25,685 nt of DNA from contig JBFYZH010000073.1 of the NCBI GenBank assembly GCA_041309605.1, positions 1-25,685 on the forward strand. The letters run 5' to 3'. The notes under the pieces were generated by a model. It was not told the origin of the DNA and made no database searches. It saw only the letters and a list, made by a program, of their open reading frames with translations. Position numbers and translations under genes: made by a program. Shown piece after piece: positions 16,401 through 25,068 of this stretch (the first letter of the stretch is position 1; every line of letters begins with the position of its first letter). Source of the DNA: JALOPX01 sp041309605 (GTDB lineage: Bacteria; Krumholzibacteriota; Krumholzibacteriia; Krumholzibacteriales; Krumholzibacteriaceae).

Positions 16401-19400
16401 ACCTGCTGGATCTTGCCGTGTCTTCCCCTGATTCGATCTTCATCCGCCGAGAAACGCCTGTAAGGTCGACCTCCTTGTCGCTCGATTCCGAGGGAACGAC
16501 GCAGGTAGACGGATGTTTGTCATATCAGATGCTGCTGGAGGACGCCTCTTCCGACACGCTCTGGTCGGGCATGGACAGGCAGGTGGTAATGACGGCGAAG
16601 CTTCCTTCAAACGGAAGATCCCCTGACGTGTTGTCCGCGATGGCCGTAATGAATTACGGCGACCCGGGTGTGGACAATATTTTCGAGAAGGTCGAATTCT
16701 GGAGGGACGACGGCGACGGCGTTTTTTCCCCGGGCGATGACATCCTGATCGGATTACCCGTATACACGGGCGATCGGTTCGAGATCTCGGGACTGAAGCT
16801 GCCCATCCTGGGGCAGGCCGCCGTTTTCGTCACGGTCGACGCCGGGCAGGAGTTTACCGGCGATATAACCGTCAGTTTCGGGATACCGGTAAACGGAATA
16901 CAGTATGTTTCCGGCAACGACGGGCCGATCGACATGGATGTCGTGCAGCGTAATTCCCAGCTTCTCGTGAGGAGGGAATACGTCGAAATATCCGTTCCGT
17001 CTTCGGTCGAATTTCCCGAGTTCGTCTCGCCCGGAGAAAGAGACGCGATTCTCATGGCCGTCCAGGTGGAAAACCACACGCTTTCGAACCTCGATCTTGA
17101 AAATCTCGTCGTAAGACGAGGCGGTTCCCCGGCCGGCTGCGTTCCGCCGGAGCTTATGAATATGTATCTGGACGACGGCGATTTCGATTTCGATCCGGAT
17201 GACGATGAGTATATTGCGTCGGCCACATGGCGGCCGGATGGATATGAATTCGAAGTGACATCGTTATCGGTAGTAACCGGGGAATCGGCGATACTCTATT
17301 TTTCCGCCGACATGGATTCTATCCTGACGCCCGACGGCGATACGCTGAATTTTTCGATCGAATCGGTATCCGACATCGTCTTCTCCCCGATCACCGGCGA
17401 CTCGTACGACATCGACGGGGACTTCCCGCTCGCGTTGCACGATCCCCCGGTGACGGACGGGATGATGGCGCATCAGTTGAATCTATCCTCCATCCAGGAC
17501 AGCACGATCGCCGAAAGGTTGACCGATATACTGGCCATGGATATTCGCCTGCCGGGAAACGGATGCCTGGCGGACACGCTTGCATCCATCAGCCTCGTAA
17601 ATTCCGGCACGGCGAGAGAGGGTCATATACAACGGGTAGTTTTCTGGAAGGATGACGGCGACGGGCTGTTCTCCGCGGCTTCGGACACGCAGGCGGGAGT
17701 ATTCTCCACGGTCGATAACGTCGATTTCGCCCTTGCGGCGCTCTCGATCCCGCTGGCCGGCGATTTGGACAACAGGTTCTTCATCACCGTCGATCTCGTG
17801 GAAGGGTTTACGACCGGCGCCAACATCCTGTTCATGGTTCCGATCGCCGGCGTGGAGGTAGTTTCAGGAAACGACGGACCTGTCGACAGGGCCGTCATGA
17901 TGAACAAGCCGATCGTCATCCCGGTTCCCGACAGGATTACGGTCTACGCCAGCCTCATGGGCAACAAGAGGGTCAATGCCGGGCAGAAGAATGTGCTCAA
18001 CATGGTTCTGGGCGCTTACAACAGTTATTCCGGGACAAGGCTCCTCGAATCGCTGACCCTTCTAAAGGGCGGCTCGTCCCGCGCCGGGGAAATCGAGACG
18101 ATCAGCGCATGGTCGGACGCCGACCGAAACGGCCTGTTCGATCCGGGCTCCGACGAGCTGCTCGCATCCGTCGTGCCGGAGGATGTCCTCGTCCGTTTCT
18201 CGGACCTGGGGATGTCTCTCGATCCTTACAGAAGCAGCCTGCTTTTCATCACGTACGATCTTCCCGGGGCTGGAGTCAGGGATTCCGTGTCGATCGATTT
18301 CTCGATACCCGAATACAAGTACATAGGTTTTGCAGACGCCAACACGAGGATTGAGGGACAGTTCCCGCTCGAATCGGCCGGAATCGACATGACCGATGGA
18401 ATGACGGCGGCGCAACTGGGCGTGACGCGCATCGAAGACGTCCGGGCGGTGCCCGGCGAGGACGGCATCCCGTGCTGCACCGTCACGATTTCGTGCAATG
18501 GAACGGATGAAGATATGCTGACGGGTTTTTCGGTGGATAATGCGGGAAATGCCCTGGTGGGGATGGACATAGATTACATGAGGCTATGGAGGGAAACAGG
18601 CGGGGAACCGGGGAGATTCGACGAAGGAGCTGAGGATTTTCTTGGATACCTGGTCTGGAACGGCACGCAATGGAGCGACATCTCACCGCTTGGCGAGACG
18701 ATCCCCTGCGGAGGGCTCACGCTTCACGTGACGGCCGATCTGGCCGCTTCCGCCACAGGAGGAAGGACTCTTTCGATATTTGTGCCGGTGAACGGCATCC
18801 GGGTGGAATCCGGAAACGACGGCCCTGTCGACGCGCCCTCGCCTTCCTCCAACACCGTCACAGTGACGGCGGATCCGCTGCTCCTTTCTTATGAGTGCCC
18901 GTTCACGGTCACCGCCGGCCAGTCTTTTTATCTCAATCTTAATGTCATGAACGCGACCGATACCACGATTCGTGCGGTCAGCCCGGACAGTTTCGCATGG
19001 ACCGGCGACGGCGAAATCGGCCTGCTTTCGGGACCCGAACCGCCGGCCATGGATATGGAGAGCGGAAAATCCGCGGTGTTCAGGTGGTCGCTGGAGGCGG
19101 TCACGACCGGGAAAGTCGTTTTCGGGGCGATAGCGGCAAATACCCCGCGCACTGCGGTGAGTTCCAGGGAATATTCTGACACGCTGTGCGTGGAGAAAAT
19201 CCCTGCTGGAGTCAGCGTGACGCTCGACGACCTGACGCCAGTCAACCTGAACCGCGGCAGCAGCGACGTGGCGGCGGTGGAGATGATCGCCTCGTACGGC
19301 GGTTCGTGCTCGGGATGCGCCGGCGTGGATATGGAGCAAATCAGAATAAGATTCGTGGACAGCGAAGGACTTCCGGTTCCCGTTGGTGAGATAGCCGGCG

Positions 19401-21469
19401 AGGTCACTCTCGAGGACGAGGAGCGAGTACTGGCCGCAGTGGATGCGAGCGGTATCACCGAGTCTTACATGACCATGATCCCGGATCAACCGATATACAT
19501 CGTGCCCGGAAATATAAAAACCTTGAAGATTTCCATCGACGTCAATCCCGTCGCCACGGTTTCCGGATTCAGAATCGTCATCGAATCGGCATCATGGATA
19601 TTGATAGAGGATCACAACAGCGGAGAACCGGTGGAATTCGCCGGGATCGATTACCCGTGGACGACGAACACCGTGACATTGAAGGATCCCGCCGTCGAAC
19701 TTCTGATCTCCATGGACGGCAGGCTGCCGGACACGGTCAACAGGGGGCAGGAGAACGTTCCGGCATTCACGATGACCATGATCAATAGCGGCGCCGTTTC
19801 CGGAGCGGACATAAGCGTGTCCAGGATCGAGCTGGCGGCGTCCGGAGAGGGAGGCGTCTCCCAGGATCCCGGGGATCTGATCATGAAACTGGTTCTGAAG
19901 GACCAGGCCGGATACACCGTATTTACAACGGGCGATTTCGGCGGATCAGATGAAATCGCATGCGATTTCAACCCCGGATTGATTGTTTCGTCGACGATTC
20001 CCATCGTGCTGGTCGGGTCGATCGACGCTTCGTACGAGCCCGAATCGAGTTCGATGTGTTTTTCTCTGGAGGATTCACTGGGAATATCGGCCAGGGATAT
20101 CAACTCGGGGGTTTCAATCGCCGTCCGGCCCGACACCGGCGCGGGATACTCCTTCCCAATGGTCACCGGAACCGCAGGATTCATGGACGCGCTCAGCGGC
20201 GTATTTGCGGCCGCCACAGGATCGCTCCCGGCGAGCGTCACCGTGGCGGATGAAGGGGTCGCTGTCTTCGATATAACGGTCACGCATACAGGGCAGCCTG
20301 GAGAATCGCCGGCGGAACTCTCGTCCATAACGCTCAGGTTGCTGGACAACATCGGAAACGGAATGGACGGAAATACCGTCGTGAAAAAACTGACCGTTAT
20401 GGCCGGAGACAGCATGGCGGGTTCATTCTTCCCGTCCGCCGGGAACACTTCCTCATATCTGACGGTGCCGTTCGCGAACCGTCTCGACATTAACGCGGAA
20501 GGATCGCTGATGTTGTCGGTGATCCTCGACATGTACGAGGGGGCTTCGACGGGGTTATTCCAGTTTCAAATCGCCGCCAACGGCATTGAAGTTTACGACG
20601 GCACGTCGGGCGAGCGGTTCACGAACATTGGCGGGGATTTTCCACTCGCCAGCGGGGTCTCGGAAATTGTTCTTCCGGCCGACAGGATAACCATAAACGC
20701 GGAATCGGTGATGCCTCACAATGCGTCTACCCGGCATGAGATCGGGATTTTCGATATCAGTTTCTCGCGAGGCGCCGGGGAAGGCGGATCCGTAGTGAAG
20801 GTCGACGCGGTGACGGTCGAACTGCTGAATCTTAATGGAACATCGCTCGATGCGTCGTCGATCGTCGAAAGCGCGAGGCTCGAATGCGGCGGTGTGGATA
20901 TATCCGGCTTCGCCGATATGGCGGAAGACGGAATCAAGATCACCCTGTCCGGCGCTCCGGGTGTGGAACCCGGGAGTTCGCTCACGATGAGATTGTATTG
21001 CACCCTTTTCGGGACGGGAGGGGAAAGAGGGATGTCGGCCAGAATCGCGTCGGCGGGAGCGGTTCAATGCCATGATTCCGTGTCGGGAATGCCGGTTGAC
21101 GTTTTTCCCCGGGAAGGGACATTGTTTCCCTTCAATTCAGAGACGGCCACCCTGATTCCCGGCGAGATTGAAGCGTCGTTTTCAAACTTCCCGAATCCGT
21201 TCACACCTTCCGAATCGGAAACGAGGGTTGTTTTTTACATGCCGAAACGCGGCAGGGTTGCGCTCGAGATATACACGGTGCTGGGCCGGCTGGTCAGAAG
21301 ACTGATCGAAGGCGTATGGATGGAGGCCGGCCTCCACCAGGACATCCGGTGGGACGGGAAAAACGGAGATGGCGACAAGGTGCTCAGCGGAGTCTATTAC
21401 CTCGTTCTCAAAATCGATGACGGCGGCGGCGAGAAGGAATACAGGAGAAAGGCGGCTGTGCTGAGGTGA
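13493..21469 (+). CDS. Giant secreted repeat protein with FlgD/T9SS-like C-terminal Ig domain
   Basis: A 2658-residue exported protein. The ATG at 13493 is used; TTG at 13481 adds four residues but has GAGG directly touching it. The signal peptide is residues 1 to about 32 (basic KKRHR, then IILPVVLVILFLGAGL). Next comes a jelly-roll-like module (about 180-340) with WGNNDGDTDWVGPWVE, followed by Ig-like regions. Residues about 830-1780 hold three long repeats of about 317 residues, each ending SGNDGP(V/I)D. Residues about 1905-2550 hold four repeats of about 160 residues, each ending D-x-x-SG. Asp-rich loops such as RDDGDGVFSPGDD and DDGDFDFDPDDDE suggest calcium binding. The last ~95 residues (FPNPFTPSE, VLGRLVRRL, GVYYLVLKI) are the FlgD/T9SS-type beta-sandwich. 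It is the first gene of a probable operon. A surface adhesin or structural role is inferred. Confidence 0.82.
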   Translation: MNLSHHSRKKRHRGIILPVVLVILFLGAGLSGAPGTGSSDSTPALFIPAAEDSTRLMLGAVQELQIQAVRCSFDTILSNVAGVPVTVDLANRCDAAIEIQLISIYFTYFTQGDRNADYTVTAVPPASSLIAPGESESFNFLVDVLDGALANEIITIEALAFGIRQDNLEQVTAGSFDSRTVLDEFEVADWGNNDGDTDWVGPWVEIGESDGPDSGLVFVTDVPVTPDSVLAIGAKEEYTSIGIRRDADLSGATEATLELNWKRAPSYPFTGTILIQVSEDGGSSWIDMKAIEGGTGFISVDESFDITPYISSRTAIRLMTDGTCSGYIYLNDIRIVFKTPGGIDRWVVVERGLIAKLALFDTRGTAGRSDDSLIVMLDNETILLNTVSTASGGMVLCDIPYELQSTYRLVLQYHSIDEWEWQPEETGKGYFAFNNSTHGFGRVGIDLPGTREFLLTTGMLDDDEDDPVDCLIGATEDNTPRWEWDLITDPFTGDPNIDTGKLGEYGALIEGLDPPRRILDCVDGGKNWKITGKCEPDRSYFHELWFVPDNEWEHGDTADIYLHIDGKDPEPDLSEFHVLFRMIDEDVCGPVIGDFSPEIVQAGTDIFISCLITDERGVYDDGTGSEGNGVYLLWDTDGELISDSHEIQMDSTGGGYYRTLTSLGTFTEGTEIIYAVHACDNDDDTGPEDRSCSWSSVRTIDILGVVTVFDSPGSLYPSSVYPAEDAVGFQIDLSNPNAEAIAFDRNLSYMVVDDGSLILSAPLANNTILLAGASDYTVVFEEMDIPSGINAPDTIWILVHLEGLYMGTEAWTQEWRLSVANRLVVEEPVIKINAHSLPSLPVRPGAKTVELLRLEFTNEGMEDAFIDSMIVLNTSSGYLGSAGIDDVFDGLYLYKQGTYLEATLPESHSIEEQPLLTRPFSDGDSLAATAEFEDGRAVFVLPAAGTLPAWESVFYYVMADLDSFLASDGDLLDLAVSSPDSIFIRRETPVRSTSLSLDSEGTTQVDGCLSYQMLLEDASSDTLWSGMDRQVVMTAKLPSNGRSPDVLSAMAVMNYGDPGVDNIFEKVEFWRDDGDGVFSPGDDILIGLPVYTGDRFEISGLKLPILGQAAVFVTVDAGQEFTGDITVSFGIPVNGIQYVSGNDGPIDMDVVQRNSQLLVRREYVEISVPSSVEFPEFVSPGERDAILMAVQVENHTLSNLDLENLVVRRGGSPAGCVPPELMNMYLDDGDFDFDPDDDEYIASATWRPDGYEFEVTSLSVVTGESAILYFSADMDSILTPDGDTLNFSIESVSDIVFSPITGDSYDIDGDFPLALHDPPVTDGMMAHQLNLSSIQDSTIAERLTDILAMDIRLPGNGCLADTLASISLVNSGTAREGHIQRVVFWKDDGDGLFSAASDTQAGVFSTVDNVDFALAALSIPLAGDLDNRFFITVDLVEGFTTGANILFMVPIAGVEVVSGNDGPVDRAVMMNKPIVIPVPDRITVYASLMGNKRVNAGQKNVLNMVLGAYNSYSGTRLLESLTLLKGGSSRAGEIETISAWSDADRNGLFDPGSDELLASVVPEDVLVRFSDLGMSLDPYRSSLLFITYDLPGAGVRDSVSIDFSIPEYKYIGFADANTRIEGQFPLESAGIDMTDGMTAAQLGVTRIEDVRAVPGEDGIPCCTVTISCNGTDEDMLTGFSVDNAGNALVGMDIDYMRLWRETGGEPGRFDEGAEDFLGYLVWNGTQWSDISPLGETIPCGGLTLHVTADLAASATGGRTLSIFVPVNGIRVESGNDGPVDAPSPSSNTVTVTADPLLLSYECPFTVTAGQSFYLNLNVMNATDTTIRAVSPDSFAWTGDGEIGLLSGPEPPAMDMESGKSAVFRWSLEAVTTGKVVFGAIAANTPRTAVSSREYSDTLCVEKIPAGVSVTLDDLTPVNLNRGSSDVAAVEMIASYGGSCSGCAGVDMEQIRIRFVDSEGLPVPVGEIAGEVTLEDEERVLAAVDASGITESYMTMIPDQPIYIVPGNIKTLKISIDVNPVATVSGFRIVIESASWILIEDHNSGEPVEFAGIDYPWTTNTVTLKDPAVELLISMDGRLPDTVNRGQENVPAFTMTMINSGAVSGADISVSRIELAASGEGGVSQDPGDLIMKLVLKDQAGYTVFTTGDFGGSDEIACDFNPGLIVSSTIPIVLVGSIDASYEPESSSMCFSLEDSLGISARDINSGVSIAVRPDTGAGYSFPMVTGTAGFMDALSGVFAAATGSLPASVTVADEGVAVFDITVTHTGQPGESPAELSSITLRLLDNIGNGMDGNTVVKKLTVMAGDSMAGSFFPSAGNTSSYLTVPFANRLDINAEGSLMLSVILDMYEGASTGLFQFQIAANGIEVYDGTSGERFTNIGGDFPLASGVSEIVLPADRITINAESVMPHNASTRHEIGIFDISFSRGAGEGGSVVKVDAVTVELLNLNGTSLDASSIVESARLECGGVDISGFADMAEDGIKITLSGAPGVEPGSSLTMRLYCTLFGTGGERGMSARIASAGAVQCHDSVSGMPVDVFPREGTLFPFNSETATLIPGEIEASFSNFPNPFTPSESETRVVFYMPKRGRVALEIYTVLGRLVRRLIEGVWMEAGLHQDIRWDGKNGDGDKVLSGVYYLVLKIDDGGGEKEYRRKAAVLR
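15980..18846 (+). repeat. Three long tandem protein repeats (about 317 residues each) in the giant gene
   Basis: Unit ends are marked by SGNDGPID near 16908-16932, SGNDGPVD near 17863-17887 and SGNDGPVD near 18814-18838, about 950 bases apart. Each unit has two halves. The first ends in a DG..xxQL-type motif (TQVDGCLSYQM, VTDGMMAHQL, MTDGMTAAQL) and the second in the SGNDGP motif. Most units carry one Asp-rich EF-hand-like loop per half. Protein similarity is clear but DNA identity is low, so these are old duplications. Confidence 0.65.
19205..21140 (+). repeat. Four tandem ~160-residue repeats in the C-terminal third of the giant gene
   Basis: Units begin near 19205, 19690, 20190 and 20680 and end with EDHNSGEPV, RDINSGVSI, YDGTSGERF and HDSVSGMPV. 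Each starts with a strand carrying V.I/VTV....P..V followed by a hydrophobic FxMTM/FDITV-type strand, and has a central PG-x-I/L turn before a final strand. The pattern fits a beta-sandwich fold. They differ from the upstream repeats, though the third retains the GGDFPL motif found at the half-unit boundaries there. Confidence 0.55.
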
Positions 21470-23481
21470 TACAGGTCCGGTCTGCATCAAGGCTCGTTTC
21501 GGCGGCGATGATCTTCCTCATGTCATCCTTCGGCGTCACGCGCGGTGCCGTGGCTTCGGAGGAGACGGGAGGCACGACCAGCCCGTTCTGCCTGGGCGCG
21601 GGCGGCCGTGGAATCGCACTGGGCGGAGCCGGCGCGGCAGTGTGGGAAGAATCGTACCCGATGCTCTGGAATCCCGCCGGGTTGGCCGCCGTCGAACGCG
21701 CAGGCGTGGGTCTTTTTCACACCCCTCTTCTCGACGGATCGAGTTCATATTCATCCGTCGCGGGATCATGGCCTTTTCTCGATCTCGGCACGATCTCGTT
21801 CTGCGTCCTTCAGCTCAGGACGGGCGACATAGAGCGAAGGGATTCGGAAAACATGGTTTTCGGAAACGAACTCACCGAAAGGCAGACACGATATGTCATC
21901 GGGTACGGAAGGCAGGTCCTGGGGGGTCTGATGGCCGGTGTAAACATGAAACTCGATAAATTCGTACAGGGGGATTTCAGCGCGAGCGGGTTCGGACTCG
22001 ACGTGGGTTTGGGTTTGAGAGGGGAATTGGATTCTCCGATCATCGATGGGGCGGCACTCGGGATGTGCCTGCGGAATCTCGTCGAACCCGAATTCATCGT
22101 TGTGAGCGAGGAGTCGGGAGATCCGCGCGGATTCAGGGGCGGCATCGCGCTGTGGCGTTCGATCGCCGGAGGGTTCGATGACCGGCTGCTGGTCGCCGTC
22201 GATCTCGACAAGTCCAGGTACGCCGAAACAACGCTGCATGCCGGTGTCGAGTACAGGGCCGGCGCGCTTTCGGCCAGGGCGGGGTACGATGACGGCTTCC
22301 CGGTGCTGGGCGCGGGTTTCGAAGTGCGCGACATGAGCGTGGATTACGCTTATAAAACCACCGATCTCGAAAGTTACCATCTCTTTTCCGTCTCGTACAA
22401 TTACGGGCGGTCGAGAAGCGAAAAACTCGAAAAGCGCCGGGCCGAGCGGGAGGAGGAGATTGCGCGGGAGCTGGCGGAAAAGACCGAGAAATACGAGGCG
22501 GACCTGCTGGGCGGATACGTCCGTAAAGCGCGGGAAGCCATGGACAACGGTTCGCCGGGCGCGGCCGTGACCGCCTTCAACACCGTTCTTCTTTTGGAAC
22601 CGGGAAACGTGGAAGCGGCGGAGGGATTGAAAATGGCGGTGGCAATGGAGCATGTCCAGACGGCCGATTCGTTGTTCGACGGGAGGATGTACGCCGCCGC
22701 GATGCATGAATACGGCCTGGGAAACAAGTATTACAATAATGACAAAATCGCGGAAAGGATCGTTCTCTGCGAGAAATACGTGAGGGAAGCCAAAGACAAC
22801 CGCGAGATGATCGATAAACTTCTTGCGCACGCCATCGAGCTTTATACCGTCAGGAACTGGGAGGACGCATCACGCGCCTTCATGGAAGTGATCAAACTCG
22901 ATCCGTCGAACGAAATCGCCGGCACGTATTACGCGAGGACGCTGGACCGGCGGAAAGAGGAGTACCTTTCGAACCTTCAACAGATCGAAAGGGCGGTATC
23001 AAGGGGACAGTTCGGGCAGGCGCACGAACTTATAAGGTCGGGTCTGCAGTCCAGACCCGGCGACAAAGCGCTCGTTGAGAAGCAATCGGTACTCGAAAAC
23101 ATTCTGCGAAGTCGCGAAACGGCGGCGGCGGAAAAGAAAGCAGTCGAAACGAAGTCGAAAGTTCCGGGCACCGAGGATGCGGCCGCCCTCAGGGCGGCTT
23201 ATGAAAAGGGAGTCGGACACTTCAGGAATGGTGATTTCGCGAAAGCGATCACGGAATGGAAAGCGGTCTGGGAATCATGGCCGGGGTTCGAGGACGTCGG
23301 AGAATATCTCATAAAGGCTTACCAGTACAGGGGCATGGAACTGTACACGGCCCATGAGTACGAAGAGGCCCTGAACCTGTGGCGCAGGATCCTGGAAATC
23401 GATCCGCAAAACGAAAAGGCCATAAGGTACATCAAAAGGACAGAGGAAGAGATGTCGAGGCTCCAGCGCATGACCGGCTGA
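21466..23481 (+). CDS. PorV-like outer-membrane barrel fused to a periplasmic TPR domain
   Basis: The GTG at 21466 overlaps the giant gene's TGA by four bases. It is preferred over ATG 21508 because it supplies the basic n-region of a signal peptide (MIQVRSASRLVSAAMIF, cleavage near AVAS). Residues about 35-312 match PorV/UPF0164-type barrels: GAGGRGIALGGAGAAVWEE, a LWNPAGLA motif, and repeated amphipathic strands ending FSVSYNYG. Residues about 315-350 form a charged coiled coil (EKLEKRRAEREEEIAREL). Residues 355-671 are TPRs, including NWEDASRAFMEVIKLDPSN and YEEALNLWRRILEIDPQN. PorV in the type IX system shuttles proteins carrying C-terminal Ig domains to the surface. Translational coupling to such a protein suggests a dedicated partner. 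The TPR fusion is unusual, and transport function is inferred. Confidence 0.8.
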   Translation: MIQVRSASRLVSAAMIFLMSSFGVTRGAVASEETGGTTSPFCLGAGGRGIALGGAGAAVWEESYPMLWNPAGLAAVERAGVGLFHTPLLDGSSSYSSVAGSWPFLDLGTISFCVLQLRTGDIERRDSENMVFGNELTERQTRYVIGYGRQVLGGLMAGVNMKLDKFVQGDFSASGFGLDVGLGLRGELDSPIIDGAALGMCLRNLVEPEFIVVSEESGDPRGFRGGIALWRSIAGGFDDRLLVAVDLDKSRYAETTLHAGVEYRAGALSARAGYDDGFPVLGAGFEVRDMSVDYAYKTTDLESYHLFSVSYNYGRSRSEKLEKRRAEREEEIARELAEKTEKYEADLLGGYVRKAREAMDNGSPGAAVTAFNTVLLLEPGNVEAAEGLKMAVAMEHVQTADSLFDGRMYAAAMHEYGLGNKYYNNDKIAERIVLCEKYVREAKDNREMIDKLLAHAIELYTVRNWEDASRAFMEVIKLDPSNEIAGTYYARTLDRRKEEYLSNLQQIERAVSRGQFGQAHELIRSGLQSRPGDKALVEKQSVLENILRSRETAAAEKKAVETKSKVPGTEDAAALRAAYEKGVGHFRNGDFAKAITEWKAVWESWPGFEDVGEYLIKAYQYRGMELYTAHEYEEALNLWRRILEIDPQNEKAIRYIKRTEEEMSRLQRMTG

Positions 23482-23498
23482 AAAGCGGAGATGAGACG

Positions 23499-25049
23499 AT
23501 GAAAGCTATAAATCTGAAAATACAGATCACCTTTTTCGTGATCCTGCTCATCGCGGGGCTGGTTGTCGCGTTTTCCCTGACCGCGGCAAGGATACAGCGT
23601 GCCGTACTCATGTCGGAGATCAGGCAGAAGGTGGTGCTCCAGGGCCGCAACCTCGCGCTGAGCTTCGCAAAACCGCTCCTTCACGCCGATCCGGAATTCG
23701 AACTGCACCCGCAGATCTCCAGTGTCATCGGGGAAAGCAGGGAGATCGTCTCGATAGTCGTCGTCGATGACCAGTACAGGATAAAGGGGCACGCCGACCT
23801 CAGGATGATCGACGAGATTTACGAAAAGTCCCCCCTTCCCATGCCCGTCGATGACGGACAGCTTCTAAGGGAAGGCGAAACACTCTGCATGAAGGAGGAT
23901 CTGCTCCAGGCGATGATCCCCATCATAGAACAGGGCGAGAGGATAGGGTACGTCTATCTGGAATATTCCCTCGCGAAGATGAAGGAAGCCCTCTCGACGG
24001 TTTACGGCAGAATACTCCGGATCGGCCTGGTCGCGATCGGCGCAGGAGCAATCATGGCGCTTATCCTTGCGTTTCACATTACGAGGCCGGTGAGCAGGCT
24101 CATCGCCGGCGCGGAGCTGATCGGGCAGGGCAGGTTCGACACCAGGATCGAAGTCAGGTCGGTCAGCGAGATCAACGCGCTGGCCGGCACGTTCAACCGC
24201 ATGGCGTCGAGTCTCGATGAGAGCAGGAAGGTATTGAGAGAAAAGGAAAGGATGGACAAGGAGCTGGAGATAGCGCGGTCCATACAACAGACCCTTCTGC
24301 CGGGAGACATACCGGTCCTGCGGAATTTCGCGATAGCCGCTTACTACAATTCCGCCGAGAGGGTGGGGGGCGATTATTTCGACATTATACGTGTCGACGA
24401 CGACCGCCTGATGCTTGTCGTCGGAGACGTCTCCGGAAAGGGAGTCCCCGGGATGGTCGTGATGGCGATGGCCAGGTTGATGGTCCGGGATCTCGCGAAC
24501 AGGGGCGAACACCCGGCCAGGTTGCTCAGGCATCTCAACTCGCTTCTCAGGAAGGATATCAGGGGAAATCTTTTTCTGACGATGATCTGCGGGATACTCG
24601 ATCAGAAAATGAACACATTCGAGTTCGCAAGCGCAGCCCACATGCCTTTGATCCATTACAGCGGGCGGGACGGGAAGGTGACCACATTCGGGACGAAGGC
24701 CAAGCCTCTCGGTTTTTTTGACGACGAGGTGTTCGGCAGCGGGCTTGAAGAGTCCATGATCCGCATTCAGCCGGGCGACCTGATCCTGCAATATACCGAT
24801 GGTTTGAACGAGATGCGGAATAACGAGGGGGGCGAGTTCGGCATCGAAAACGCAGGTGAAGCGGTGAGTCAGATGGGCGCGTTGGGCGCGGAGGGGTTTG
24901 TCGCCGGATTGAGGAAGAAACTCGATGAATTCAGGGGGGCCGAGCCGCAGAGCGATGACCTGACGCTCCTTGCGTTCAGCATGAAACCGAATGCGCCCGC
25001 ATCCGGAATGGCGGATGCAGGCGCCGTTGCCGGCGCATCCAGGCGATGA
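23499..25049 (+). CDS. Membrane HAMP-PP2C (SpoIIE/RsbU-type) serine phosphatase
   Basis: The start at 23499 follows GGAG (23487-23490) with eight bases of spacing; the longer frame from 23379 lies in the preceding gene. The 516-residue protein has helix 1 (about 8-28), an extracytoplasmic sensor region (30-172), helix 2 (174-195), HAMP (about 196-245, FDTRIEVRSVSEINALAGTFNRMA), a linker helix with ELEIARSIQQTLLP, and a PPM phosphatase domain. The catalytic motifs are present: GGDYFDI near 290, VGDVSGKGVPGMV, LQYTDGLNEM and SDDLTLLAF. In partner switching such enzymes dephosphorylate a STAS anti-anti-sigma factor, here in response to an envelope signal. It follows the barrel gene by 17 bases and precedes an RsbW-like gene by 19. 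The STAS partner is not in view. Confidence 0.88.
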   Translation: MKAINLKIQITFFVILLIAGLVVAFSLTAARIQRAVLMSEIRQKVVLQGRNLALSFAKPLLHADPEFELHPQISSVIGESREIVSIVVVDDQYRIKGHADLRMIDEIYEKSPLPMPVDDGQLLREGETLCMKEDLLQAMIPIIEQGERIGYVYLEYSLAKMKEALSTVYGRILRIGLVAIGAGAIMALILAFHITRPVSRLIAGAELIGQGRFDTRIEVRSVSEINALAGTFNRMASSLDESRKVLREKERMDKELEIARSIQQTLLPGDIPVLRNFAIAAYYNSAERVGGDYFDIIRVDDDRLMLVVGDVSGKGVPGMVVMAMARLMVRDLANRGEHPARLLRHLNSLLRKDIRGNLFLTMICGILDQKMNTFEFASAAHMPLIHYSGRDGKVTTFGTKAKPLGFFDDEVFGSGLEESMIRIQPGDLILQYTDGLNEMRNNEGGEFGIENAGEAVSQMGALGAEGFVAGLRKKLDEFRGAEPQSDDLTLLAFSMKPNAPASGMADAGAVAGASRR

Positions 25050-25068
25050 ACGGAGAGATCGAGAACGA

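Noticed and set aside
15980..21140. Repeats as CRISPR or recent DNA tandem duplication
   Set aside because: Similarity is at protein level only, with long period and diverged DNA; there are no short identical direct repeats with spacers.
21175..21469. Definite type IX secretion signal
   Set aside because: The domain has the FlgD/T9SS beta-sandwich look, but no core T9SS gene is in the window and the end lacks a diagnostic signature, so only similarity is claimed.
21766..22830. 354-residue minus-strand frame opposite the barrel gene
   Set aside because: Long open antisense frame caused by base composition; no domain and no ribosome-binding site, while the plus strand encodes a clear barrel-TPR protein.
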